A DNA stretch of 44,254 bases from DASSNR01 sp036278935 (lineage in GTDB: Bacteria > Gemmatimonadota > Gemmatimonadetes > Gemmatimonadales > Gemmatimonadaceae): assembly GCA_036278935.1 (NCBI GenBank), contig DASUKA010000077.1, positions 1 through 44,254 on the forward strand, read 5' to 3'. Under the pieces are notes generated by a model. The model worked only from the letters and a program-made list of their open reading frames with translations. It made no database searches and had not been told where the DNA came from. Below are positions 18,795-27,248 of this stretch, one piece after another. Both the position numbers and the translations under genes were made by a program. Positions within the stretch are counted from its first letter, which is position 1. Every line of letters starts with the position of its first letter.

Positions 18795-19906
18795 GCCAGC
18801 GTCTGCACTTCCACCGACAACACACTCGGCAGATCGCGCACGATCGGCATCCAGCTGTCGCCGGCGTCGGGCGACACGTACACCTGCCCGCCCGTCGTGC
18901 CGAAGTAGACGCCGCAGTCATCCAACGTGTCCACGGCCATCGCATCCCGCAGCACGTTCACGTAACAGTCGCGCTGCGGCAGCCCCTTCGTGAGCGGCTC
19001 CCATTCGTTCCCGCCCGTGCGGCTGCGGTAGACGCGCAGCTTCCCCTCGTGCACGTAGTGCTCCGAGTCGCTCTTGATCGGCACCACGTAGATGGTCTCC
19101 GGCTCGTGCGCGTGCACGTCGATCACGAAGCCGAAGTCGGTGGGGAGATTGCCGCTCACCTCGTGCCAGGAGTCGCCGCCGTCGTCAGTGCGCATCACGT
19201 CCCAGTGCTTCTGCATGAACAGGGTGTTGGGACGCGAAGGGTGCATGGCCAGACGGTGCACGCAGTGCCCCACCTCGGCTGCGGGGTCGGGGATGTACTC
19301 GGAGTGCAGCCCGCGGTTGATCGGCTTCCACGTGGTGCCGCCATCCGTGGTCCGGAAGGCACCGGCCGACGAGATGGCGATGAACATCCGCTGGGGATCG
19401 GTGGGGTCGATGAGGATGGTGTGCAGGCACATCCCGCCCGCGCCGGGTGCCCAGCTCGAGCCGGTGTCATGGCAGCGGAGCCCCGAGAGCTCCTGCCAGG
19501 TCTGTCCGGCGTCGCTCGAGCGGAAGAGCGCGGCGTCCTCGACGCCCGCGTAGACGGTATCCGGGTCGGTGAGCGAGGGCTCGAAGTGCCACACGCGCTT
19601 GAACTCCCACGGGTGCGGCGTGCCGTCGTACCACTGATGCGTGCCGGGCACGCCGTCGTAGGTGAACTCATTCCCCACCGCCTCCCACGTGCGGCCGCCG
19701 TCGCAGGAGCGCTGCGTGAGCTGCCCGAACCAGCCCCGGTTCTGCGAGGCGTACAGGCGGTCCGGGTCGGCGGGCGATCCTTTCAGGTGGTAGATCTCCC
19801 ACCCCGGGAAGTGGGGGCCGGAAACGTCCCACTTGTCGCGCTTGCCGTCAGCCGTGAGAATGAACGCGCCCTTGCGCGTGCCAACCAGGACTCGTACGCC
19901 GCTCAT
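18791..19906 (-). CDS. BNR/Asp-box beta-propeller protein
   Basis: A 371-residue protein without signal peptide, built of sialidase-type Asp-box repeats: SCDGGRTWEAVG, SSDAGQTWQELSG, TTDGGTTWKPINRG, TDDGGDSWHEVSG, SRTGGNEWEPL and SPDAGDSWMPIV, each preceded by a strand and about 50-60 residues apart. That is a six-bladed propeller. The residues needed for a true sialidase (Arg triad, Tyr/Glu pair) are not obvious, so enzyme activity is doubtful despite the usual exo-alpha-sialidase annotation. The ATG at 19906 has GGAGG five bases upstream and opens with SGVRVLVGTRKGAF; an ATG at 19918 is less likely. It overlaps the MoaD-like gene, so the two proteins probably act together. Confidence 0.88.
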   Translation of the reverse strand: MSGVRVLVGTRKGAFILTADGKRDKWDVSGPHFPGWEIYHLKGSPADPDRLYASQNRGWFGQLTQRSCDGGRTWEAVGNEFTYDGVPGTHQWYDGTPHPWEFKRVWHFEPSLTDPDTVYAGVEDAALFRSSDAGQTWQELSGLRCHDTGSSWAPGAGGMCLHTILIDPTDPQRMFIAISSAGAFRTTDGGTTWKPINRGLHSEYIPDPAAEVGHCVHRLAMHPSRPNTLFMQKHWDVMRTDDGGDSWHEVSGNLPTDFGFVIDVHAHEPETIYVVPIKSDSEHYVHEGKLRVYRSRTGGNEWEPLTKGLPQRDCYVNVLRDAMAVDTLDDCGVYFGTTGGQVYVSPDAGDSWMPIVRDLPSVLSVEVQTLA

Positions 19907-20045
19907 CTCGCCCTCCATGCAGGCGGGTATGGGATTGTGGTGCGGGGGATGCCGGAGCTACAGGCGGGCGTATAGGATAGCGCGCCCGGTGCGCGTTGTC
20001 GACTCCCGCACCCGCGCGGGCGGCCGGGCGCGGCACGAACGGGGC

Positions 20046-21068
20046 CTATCCGGCGCGCGCCGCGCGAAAGGTGCGCCGGTAGGCGAGCGGGCTCGTTCCC
20101 ACCTCGCGCCGGAAGTGCAGTCGCAACGAGAGCGCGGTGCCGAAGCCGGCGCGCGCTGCCACGCGTTCCACCGGCGCATCGGTCGTCTCCAGGAGCCGCC
20201 GGGCCAGCAGCACTCGATGGTGCACCACCCAATTGAGGGGAGACACGCCCGTTTCGCCGCGGAAGCGGCGCGTGAAGGTGCGCCGGCTCATCCGCGCGTG
20301 CTCGGCAAGCCGCTCGATCGTCAGCGGGTCGCCCAGTCGCTCGAGCGCCCAGCTGCGAGTGGGCTCCAGGCTGCCCGCGTCCTCCGGCACCGGCACGTCC
20401 ACGAACTGCGCCTGCCCGCCGCTCCGGTGCGGGGCGACGACCATCTGCCGCGCCACCGCGTTCGCGGCCTCCGCGCCGAGATCCCGCCGCACGAGGTGCA
20501 GGCAGAGGTCGATGCCGGCGGCCAGCCCGGCCGACGTCAGAATCTCTCCATCGTCCACGTACAGCACGCGTGGATCGAGTCGCACGGCGGGATAGCGGGC
20601 GGCCAGCATGCCGGCGTAGCGCCAGTGCGTGGTGGCGGGGCGGCCATCCAGCAGTCCTGCCGCGGCCAGCACGAAGGCACCGGTGCAGATGGAGACGATG
20701 CGTGCACCGCGCGCGTGCGCCCGGCGCAGCGCTGCGCAGACGGCGGGCGGAATGTTCTGATCGAGCGTGTCGATGCCGGGCACCACGATCGTTTCCGCCG
20801 CCGCGAGTATGCGGAGCCCATATCGCACATCGAGCACGACTCCCTGCGCGGCGCGAAGCCGGCCAGCCGCTGGTGCGCACACCCGCACGGTGTACGGCGC
20901 GCGCGCGAGCGCCGGCGGGCCGCAGGCGAAGATCTGCGTGGGAATACCGAGGTCGAACGGGATCACCGTTTCGAGCGCGAGCACCGCGACCCGATGCGGC
21001 CGGGGGTGCGGAGACGCGCTGCTCGCTGAGCCGCTGCCGGCGGACGGGCGCGACGGAAAGGTGACCAT
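20046..21068 (-). CDS. GlxA-type AraC regulator with DJ-1/PfpI domain
   Basis: A 340-residue transcription factor. Residues about 25-190 form a class I glutamine-amidotransferase-like (DJ-1/PfpI) domain with the nucleophile-elbow cysteine C128 in SICTGAFVLAAAG and TTHW downstream. Residues about 235-335 are two AraC helix-turn-helix motifs (ERLAEHARMSRRTFTRRF and VERVAARAGFGTALSLRLHF, ending in SPLAYRRTFR). Such GlxA-like proteins regulate nearby catabolic or stress genes, but the target is not evident here. It is divergent from the M1 peptidase gene with a 94-base gap. The region before the ATG at 21068 is locally AT-rich (CAATATTAA), perhaps its promoter. Confidence 0.9.
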   Translation of the reverse strand: MVTFPSRPSAGSGSASSASPHPRPHRVAVLALETVIPFDLGIPTQIFACGPPALARAPYTVRVCAPAAGRLRAAQGVVLDVRYGLRILAAAETIVVPGIDTLDQNIPPAVCAALRRAHARGARIVSICTGAFVLAAAGLLDGRPATTHWRYAGMLAARYPAVRLDPRVLYVDDGEILTSAGLAAGIDLCLHLVRRDLGAEAANAVARQMVVAPHRSGGQAQFVDVPVPEDAGSLEPTRSWALERLGDPLTIERLAEHARMSRRTFTRRFRGETGVSPLNWVVHHRVLLARRLLETTDAPVERVAARAGFGTALSLRLHFRREVGTSPLAYRRTFRAARAG

Positions 21069-21162
21069 GACCCAATATTAACGCTGCGTGGCGTTCAGGC
21101 CACTCCCACTCCGGAGCGGGCGTCGCTAGGCTGCAGAATATGGATGTCATGGATCCCCACGC

Positions 21163-22917
21163 ATGCGCGTGACGGCGCGCTGGTCGCGAAGCGTGACCAT
21201 CCTTGCGCTCGCGTCCCTGGGCGAGTTGGTCGTCATCGGATGGCGTGCCACGCATACGCGCGCCGAGGCCGTCTCCTTCCCCGCCCCATCGGCCGACGGC
21301 GCCCGCGTTGTGCCGCCCACTCGTACAACGCCGGCCGCGCCAGACGCGTCCATCGATGTCACCTACTACGATCTCGACCTCGCGCTCCACCCGGCGGAGC
21401 GCTCGCTCTCCGGCAGCGTCCGCGTGGTCGCCCGTGCCACCCGGCACATCGATGCCCTCGTGCTGCAGCTCGCGCCCGAAATGCACGTCGATTCCGCGCG
21501 CATGAGCGGACGTCGCACGCATCCATCGCACGTGGGGAGCGCTCTGCGCATCCCCTTCCCCACACACGTGCCGCCTGGCGCGCCGCTTGATGCCCGCATC
21601 TTCTACCACGGCACGCCTGGCGGAGACATGGGCCCCGACAACGCCTTCCAGTTCGGATCGCACGCGGGGGCGCCCATCATCGCGAGCTACGGACTCCCCT
21701 ACAGCGCGCGCCAGTGGTGGCCCGCCCACGACACGCCGGCCGACAAGGCCGACTCCGCCACGCTCTCGTTCACCGTGCCCGCTCCCATGGTCGCGGTCTC
21801 GAACGGACGACTCACGTCCACGCGCCACAACGCGGACACCACCATCACGTATCGGTGGCACGTCGGCGCTCCCATCTACTCCGATGTGATCTCCGTGGTG
21901 GCCACGAACTTCGTGCACTTCGACAGCGCGTACGTCACTGCCGCCGGCGACACCATGCCGATCGTCTTCTACGTCTTCCCGGAGGACGAAGCGAAGGCGC
22001 GCGCGACCTTCGCGCCCGTGCCGGACATCCTGCGCACGTACGTCTCCCTCTTTGGCGCGTACCCCTACGTGCATGAGAAGTACGGCCTGGCGGAGTTCCA
22101 GATCCGCGGCTATCGGGAGCATCAGACGATCACCAGCCTGGGCGCCGCGTGGATCACCGGCGACCGCTCGAGCGACCGCACACTCGCGCACGAGGTGGCG
22201 CACCAATGGTTCGGCGACCGGGTGACCGTGCGCAACTGGTCGCACATCTGGCTGAACGAAGGATTCGCCACGTACGCGTGGGCGCTCTGGCGCGAGCGCA
22301 CAGGCGGGCCCACGGCGTACGCGGCCGCCATGCGCGCGCTCGATACGCACGACTTCACCGGCACGGTGTTCGTGGCCGACTCCATGGACATGGCGCGCAT
22401 GTTCACGCATACGACGTTCAACAAAGGCGCGTGGGTGCTGCACATGCTGCGGCATGTGATGGGCGACAGCGCCTTCTTCAACACGCTGCGCGCCTGGGTG
22501 CGCGATCACGCCGACGGCCCGGTGACGACGGACGACTTCCGCCGTGCCTGCGAAGCCGCCCACGGCGCCCCACTCGGCTGGTTCTTCGACGAATGGGTGT
22601 ACCGGGGCGGGCGGCCGACCTACGCTGTGAGCTGGCGGGCGCCGCGGATCGCTGCGGGCGCGGACTCCGACGTGGTCATCACGATCACGCAGACGCAATC
22701 GGGACCGGTGTTTCGCATGCCGCTCGACGTGCGCGTCAGCTTCTCGAGCGGCGACACGACGCTAGTGGTGCACGATACGGCCCGCGCGCAGACCGTCCGC
22801 CTGCATACGCCCGGTGCGCCGAGTGCGGTGCGCGTGGATCCTAACGGGTGGGTGTTGAAGACGATGGCCGCTCCAGTCGCTCCAGCGCCTCGGTCGGGTC
22901 GCGCAGCTCGTTCATGA
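21163..22917 (+). CDS. Secreted M1-family zinc metallopeptidase
   Basis: A 584-residue protein with an N-terminal hydrophobic export segment (about 8-25, SVTILALASLGELVVIG), so it is likely periplasmic or anchored. The zinc site is HEVAH (H343, E344, H347) with the third ligand E366 in WLNEGFATYAW, a correct HEXXH-x18-E. The usual GGMEHQT exopeptidase motif is GYREHQTITSLG, with Met replaced by Arg but Glu kept. The C-terminal segment ends near DPNGWVLK as in relatives; the last 20 residues are a low-complexity tail that may be read-through of a non-conserved end. It is divergent from the AraC gene. A role in peptide uptake or secreted protein turnover follows from the family. Confidence 0.9.
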   Translation: MRVTARWSRSVTILALASLGELVVIGWRATHTRAEAVSFPAPSADGARVVPPTRTTPAAPDASIDVTYYDLDLALHPAERSLSGSVRVVARATRHIDALVLQLAPEMHVDSARMSGRRTHPSHVGSALRIPFPTHVPPGAPLDARIFYHGTPGGDMGPDNAFQFGSHAGAPIIASYGLPYSARQWWPAHDTPADKADSATLSFTVPAPMVAVSNGRLTSTRHNADTTITYRWHVGAPIYSDVISVVATNFVHFDSAYVTAAGDTMPIVFYVFPEDEAKARATFAPVPDILRTYVSLFGAYPYVHEKYGLAEFQIRGYREHQTITSLGAAWITGDRSSDRTLAHEVAHQWFGDRVTVRNWSHIWLNEGFATYAWALWRERTGGPTAYAAAMRALDTHDFTGTVFVADSMDMARMFTHTTFNKGAWVLHMLRHVMGDSAFFNTLRAWVRDHADGPVTTDDFRRACEAAHGAPLGWFFDEWVYRGGRPTYAVSWRAPRIAAGADSDVVITITQTQSGPVFRMPLDVRVSFSSGDTTLVVHDTARAQTVRLHTPGAPSAVRVDPNGWVLKTMAAPVAPAPRSGRAARS

Positions 22918-23160
22918 TGGCGCCGTCCTGCCAGGACGTCATCCAGCACCTCGCGCCCGAACTTCTCCACCAAGCACAAGCCCATCTGGCCGATCCGGCT
23001 TGAATCGGCTATCGTCCCGCACGACAGCGCCACGCATCGGGTCTCTGTCAGACCGCCACTCCATCTTGCGCGTCGGAGCCGGAGAGCGCATATGCCGCGC
23101 ACTGCGCACCGGCGCCGGCCGCTCGGTACGCCGACCGAGTCACTTTCGTATCCGCCCGTC

Positions 23161-24294
23161 ATGACCACCCGCTCGTCACGACGCACCTCCGCTTCCCGCG
23201 ATGGCACGCCCGGCCCCTCCAAGCTCCAGCGCTGGGTGGACCTCCTGGCCGCGCTCCTCGCGCGCCGCTTTCCTGCGACCTTTGCCGAGCTGCGCAAGGA
23301 CGTGCCCGCCTACCTCTCCCGCCCCGCCGATGACTCGACGCTGCTCCGGATGTTCGAGCGCGACAAGGACGAGCTCCGCGCGTTCGGCGTTCCTATTCAG
23401 ACGACAGTATCCAGCGACGGCGCCGCGTCCGGCTACCAGTTGCGCTCGCACGATTTCTATCTTCCCGTTCTCGCGGTGGCGGCGAGCGGCGCAGGCGCGC
23501 ATCACGGCCGGACGGCCGATGCGGCCGGCTATCGTGCGGCGGCGCGGCTCACGTTCGAGCCCGATGAGCTGGCGGCGATCGCCGACGCGCTCGCACGCGT
23601 GCGCGCACTGGGCGATCCGCTCCTGACCGCCGATGCCGACTCCGCCATGCGCAAGCTCGCGTTCGAGCTTCCCCTCGACGCGGCGCGCGATGGCGACGAC
23701 GAGCGCATCGTCGCCGAACGAATCGACGCGCGCCGCTTCACGCTCCTCGGCCGTGCGCTGCTCGGTCGTAAGGTCGTGCGGTTCGACTACCACGCGATGA
23801 GCACTGACGCCACCACACGCCGGGAGGTGGAACCGTACGGCCTCGCCTTCCTGGGCTCACACTGGTATCTCGTGGCGCGCGACCGTGCGCGCGGCGAGCT
23901 GCGACACTTTCGCCTGAGCCGCATGAGCAAGCTCGCGGTGAGCCGGACCGCGACGCCATCGCCGGACTATGCAATCCCGCTCGACTTCCATCTGGAGGAA
24001 CACGCGCGCTCGCGCGAGGCGTGGGAGCTGGGCGACGAGGCGCCGGCCGAGGTGACGGTGGAGTTCCGCGGCACGACCGGCGCGGTGCAGGCCGCCGCCA
24101 CGCTCGGCGACGCGGTGCGTGGCGTGCCCGGCCAGCGGCGCTTCCACGTGCGGCGCCCGGACGCCTTCGCCCGCTGGCTGCTCTCCTTTGGAGGCGATGC
24201 CGTGCCCGTTGCACCACCGCCGATGGTGGCGCGATTCCAGGCGCTGGCGCGCGACACGCTTGCTGAGTACCACACGGCCGGAGGCGCGGCATGA
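23161..24294 (+). CDS. WYL-domain regulator (PafB-like)
   Basis: A 377-residue helix-turn-helix/WYL protein. The N-terminal winged helix (about 15-95: LQRWVDLLAALLARRFPATF, then RMFERDKDELRAFGVPI) is followed by a linker and the WYL domain, seen as VVRFDYHAMS and HWYLVARDRARGELRHFRLSRM near residues 200-260, then a C-terminal WCX-like extension. The frame is open to 23092; the ATG at 23161 removes an Arg/Pro-rich stretch that does not fit the family. No ribosome binding site is clear. It overlaps the second WYL gene by ATGA. In actinobacteria such a pair (PafB/PafC) forms a DNA-damage transcription activator; the same role here is inference. Confidence 0.85.
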   Translation: MTTRSSRRTSASRDGTPGPSKLQRWVDLLAALLARRFPATFAELRKDVPAYLSRPADDSTLLRMFERDKDELRAFGVPIQTTVSSDGAASGYQLRSHDFYLPVLAVAASGAGAHHGRTADAAGYRAAARLTFEPDELAAIADALARVRALGDPLLTADADSAMRKLAFELPLDAARDGDDERIVAERIDARRFTLLGRALLGRKVVRFDYHAMSTDATTRREVEPYGLAFLGSHWYLVARDRARGELRHFRLSRMSKLAVSRTATPSPDYAIPLDFHLEEHARSREAWELGDEAPAEVTVEFRGTTGAVQAAATLGDAVRGVPGQRRFHVRRPDAFARWLLSFGGDAVPVAPPPMVARFQALARDTLAEYHTAGGAA

Positions 24295-25280
24295 GCCAGG
24301 ACGCCGCCCTCCAGCTCCGCCGGCTTCTGCGGCTCATTCCCAAACTCGCCGACGGCGAGCCGCACGCGCTCGCCGACGTCGCGAGGATGGCCCACGCGGA
24401 TCCCGACACCATCATCCGCGACCTGCACTCGCTCTCCGAGCGCTATGGCGACCCTGGTGGCTTCGTGCCCGGGCTGAACATCTACATCGAAGCGGGCGCG
24501 GTCACTATGCGCACGGATCACTTCTTTCGCCCCATGCGTCTCACCGCCCCCGAGCTGTGCGCGCTGGAGCTGGGCCTGGCGATGGTGCGTGCCGAGCGAC
24601 CGCCCGATGAACAGGCGGCCATCGATCGGGCGCGCTCCAGGCTGCGGAAGGTGCTTGCGCGCCTTCCCGCCACGGAGGCCCGCGCCGCTCACGACCCGGC
24701 GGGCGACGACTTCCGCGATGGCATGCCGCGCTACGCCGAGCTCGCCCCTCGCGGCGGCGCCATGCATCTGGCCACGCTGCGCGCCGGCGTGCGCGAGAAG
24801 CGGAAGGTGCGCATCACGTATCGGAGCGCCGACGCGCAGGAGTCACATACGCGTGTGATCAGCCCGTATGGTCTCATCGCGGCGAGCGGCGCCTGGTACG
24901 TGGCCGCGCACTGCGATGATCGCGGTGCCATTCGCATCTTCCGCCTGGACCGGATCGAGAGCGCCGCGCTCACCCGCGCCACCTTCACCGTGCCATCCTC
25001 CTTCTCGCTGGACAGTGTGATGGACAACGGCAAGGTGTTCCATGCCGAGGAGCCGGAGTCGCTCCGTGTGCGCTACTCGCCGCGTGTGGCACGGTGGATT
25101 GCCGAGCGGGAGGGCGTCGCGCTCGATGCGGATGGCTCCGTGACCGTGGAGCACCCGCTGGCTGATGCGCGGTGGGCCGTGCGCCACGTGCTGCAATACG
25201 GCCCCAATGCCGAGGTGCTTTCACCAGCGCACGTGCGCCAAGCGGTCATCGAGCGCCTGCGGCGCATCGTGGGTGATTGA
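24291..25280 (+). CDS. WYL-domain regulator (PafC-like)
   Basis: A 329-residue partner of the preceding gene: helix-turn-helix at the N-terminus (LADVARMAHADPDTIIRDLH, about 26-46), a WYL domain near residues 160-230 (VRITYRS, AWYVAAHCDD, IRIFRLDRIESAAL), and a C-terminal WCX-like region ending in VLQYGPNAEVLSPAHVRQAV. It begins within the stop codon of the first WYL gene (ATGA), so the two are likely made in equal amounts and act as a heterodimer. The WYL pocket binds nucleic-acid ligands in known members. No proteasome genes are nearby, unlike the actinobacterial PafBC locus. Confidence 0.87.
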   Translation: MSQDAALQLRRLLRLIPKLADGEPHALADVARMAHADPDTIIRDLHSLSERYGDPGGFVPGLNIYIEAGAVTMRTDHFFRPMRLTAPELCALELGLAMVRAERPPDEQAAIDRARSRLRKVLARLPATEARAAHDPAGDDFRDGMPRYAELAPRGGAMHLATLRAGVREKRKVRITYRSADAQESHTRVISPYGLIAASGAWYVAAHCDDRGAIRIFRLDRIESAALTRATFTVPSSFSLDSVMDNGKVFHAEEPESLRVRYSPRVARWIAEREGVALDADGSVTVEHPLADARWAVRHVLQYGPNAEVLSPAHVRQAVIERLRRIVGD

Positions 25281-25341
25281 GCGGCGGCATGCGCCCCGCC
25301 GCGCCGCTCTGCCACCGCCAACCCGATCGCCCAATCACTGA

Positions 25342-25370
25342 TCCCTGGTCCCTGGTCCCAGATCCCTGGT
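25342..25370. repeat. Three copies of TCCCTGGT in the WYL/glpQ gap
   Basis: TCCCTGGT occurs at 25342-25349, 25349-25356 and 25363-25370 in a non-coding gap of about 140 bases. The array is imperfect (the first two share one base, and the third follows after six). It is likely a slippage product; nothing else is seen in the gap. Confidence 0.6.
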
Positions 25371-25424
25371 TGGCGCGCGCTGATGGCCCGATCTATCTTT
25401 CTGCGTGCGTTTCGTCTCGCCTGT

Positions 25425-26210
25425 ATGAACCCGCTTCTTGACCTCGGCGCGCATCCGGTGATCGGCCACCGGGGCGCGGCGCGCTATGCGCCGGAGAACA
25501 CGCTGCCCTCCTTCGCGCTGGCCATCGAGCAGGGCGCCGACGCCATTGAGTGCGACGTGCACGTGACGGCGGACGGCGTGGCGGTGATTCTCCACGACGC
25601 GACGCTCGACCGGACGACCAACGCCACCGGGGCGGTGGCGGCGATCCCGTTCGAGCAACTGCGCGAGGTGGATGCCGGCGCGCACTATACGCCCGACAGC
25701 GGGCGCACCTTTCCCTGGCGCGGGCGTGATGCGCGCATCCCGACGCTCGCCGAGGCGCTCTCGGCCTTTCCCAACATCCCGTTTCTGATCGAGGTCAAGG
25801 CGCCGAACGCGCGAGAGGCGGTATGGCGCGCGGTGGTGGAGCATGAGGCCGAGGAGCGGTGCGTGGTGGCGGCCTTCGACGCGCGCGCACTCGCAGGCCT
25901 TCGGGAGGCGCGCGTGGTGTGCGGCGCGGCCCGCTCCGACATCGCGCGGCTCCTGGCGCGCACGCTGCTCCGGGTGCCGGCGCCCGCGGTGAGTTATCGC
26001 GCCATCGCGGCGCCGGAGCGCTATGGCGCTGTGCCCGTCGTCACGCGCCGCTTCGTAGCCGCGGCACGGCAACTCGGCTGTCCCACGCACGTCTGGACGG
26101 TGGATGAGCCGGAGGACGCGCGGCGACTCTGGGGCATCGGCGTGGCGGGGATCATCACCAACGCGCCCGATGTCATCCGCGCCGCGCGCGAGTCGCTCGA
26201 CGGACAATGA
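25425..26210 (+). CDS. Glycerophosphodiester phosphodiesterase
   Basis: A 261-residue GDPD-family TIM barrel. The catalytic signature is GHRGAARYAPENT near residue 12, followed by ECDVHVTADGVAVILHDATL and DRTTN, with the two His and the Glu/Asp metal ligands all present, and the usual FLIEVKAP strand further on. It cleaves glycerophosphodiesters to glycerol-3-phosphate and an alcohol, from lipid turnover or uptake. There is no signal peptide in the chosen start, so it is probably cytoplasmic. The ATG at 25425 (MNPLLDLGAHPVIGHRG) is preferred; an upstream in-frame ATG at 25383 would add 14 residues. It overlaps the next gene by ATGA. Confidence 0.92.
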   Translation: MNPLLDLGAHPVIGHRGAARYAPENTLPSFALAIEQGADAIECDVHVTADGVAVILHDATLDRTTNATGAVAAIPFEQLREVDAGAHYTPDSGRTFPWRGRDARIPTLAEALSAFPNIPFLIEVKAPNAREAVWRAVVEHEAEERCVVAAFDARALAGLREARVVCGAARSDIARLLARTLLRVPAPAVSYRAIAAPERYGAVPVVTRRFVAAARQLGCPTHVWTVDEPEDARRLWGIGVAGIITNAPDVIRAARESLDGQ

Positions 26211-27226
26211 CCTCGTCCCTTCCTACCCTCGCGGAGCTGGAGTCGGCCGCGGCGCTCGTACACACGGTCATCCCGCCCACGCCGCAATACCAGTGGCCGC
26301 TGCTCTCGGCGCGCGCCGGCGCTACCGTCTGGGTGAAGCACGAGAACCACGCACCCACCGGCGCCTTCAAGGTGCGCGGCGGACTCGTCTACATGGATCA
26401 CCTGCGCCGCACGCAGCCGGACGTCGAGGGAATCGTCACGGCAACGCGAGGGAATCACGGTCAGTCCGTGGCCTTTGCCGCGCGGCGCTGCGGACTGCGC
26501 GTGACGGTGGTGGTGCCGCATGGCAACAGCGTGGAGAAGAATGCCGCCATGCAGGCACTCGGCGCGGAGCTGATCGAGCAGGGATATGACTTCCAGGCGG
26601 CGGTCGAGGCGGCGGACACGATCGCGGCCGAGCGCGGATGGCACCGGCTGCCGGCGTTCCACCCGCTGCTCGTGCGGGGCGTGGCGAGCTACGCCCTCGA
26701 GCTCTTTCGCGCCGTACCGGATCTCGACACGGTGTACGTACCGATCGGACTCGGCTCCGGCATCTGCGGCGTGATCGCGGCGCGCGATGCACTGGGGCTG
26801 CGCACCAGAGTGGTGGGCGTCGTGTCCGCCGAGGCGCCCGCGTATGCCCTCTCGCTCCGCGCCGGCCGGCCCGTGTCGCACGAGGCATCCACGCGCGTGG
26901 CCGATGGCGTGGCGTGCCGCACGCCGGTTCCTGAGGCGTTTGAGATCATCGCGCGCGGCGCGGACCATGTGGTGGAGGTGAGCGACGATGACGTGGAGGC
27001 CGCGATGCGCGCGCTGTTCAGCGATGCACATACCGTGGCCGAGGGGGCCGGCGCGACCAGCGTCGCCGCGCTGCTGCAGGAGCGCGACGTAGTACGCGGG
27101 CGCCCGGTCGGCGTCATCGTGACCGGCGGAAATGTGGATCGCGAGCAGTATGCGCGCATCCTCGCGGAGCGGGACGAAGCCGTTCGCGCAGGAGCGGCGC
27201 TCCCGGCCACGCCATCCGACTGTTAG
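26207..27226 (+). CDS. Threonine/serine dehydratase family PLP enzyme
   Basis: A 339-residue fold-type II PLP enzyme. The PLP lysine is K55 in TGAFKVRGG, with the substrate loop ATRGNHGQSVAFAA and the phosphate-binding GLGSGICGVIA downstream; VIVTGGNVD closes the active site. It lacks the C-terminal ACT-like regulatory domain of the biosynthetic IlvA, so it resembles catabolic threonine/serine dehydratases or serine/threonine racemases. Products would be 2-oxobutanoate or pyruvate plus ammonia. The gene overlaps the phosphodiesterase by ATGA and ends 22 bases before the convergent permease gene. Exact substrate is uncertain. Confidence 0.9.
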   Translation: MTSSLPTLAELESAAALVHTVIPPTPQYQWPLLSARAGATVWVKHENHAPTGAFKVRGGLVYMDHLRRTQPDVEGIVTATRGNHGQSVAFAARRCGLRVTVVVPHGNSVEKNAAMQALGAELIEQGYDFQAAVEAADTIAAERGWHRLPAFHPLLVRGVASYALELFRAVPDLDTVYVPIGLGSGICGVIAARDALGLRTRVVGVVSAEAPAYALSLRAGRPVSHEASTRVADGVACRTPVPEAFEIIARGADHVVEVSDDDVEAAMRALFSDAHTVAEGAGATSVAALLQERDVVRGRPVGVIVTGGNVDREQYARILAERDEAVRAGAALPATPSDC

Positions 27227-27248
27227 CCAGCACCACCGCGTTGCGCCC

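Noticed and set aside
19903..22698. Very long minus-strand frame (931 codons) spanning the AraC and M1 genes
   Set aside because: It crosses two real genes in other frames and shows only Arg/Gly-rich text. High GC keeps stops rare.
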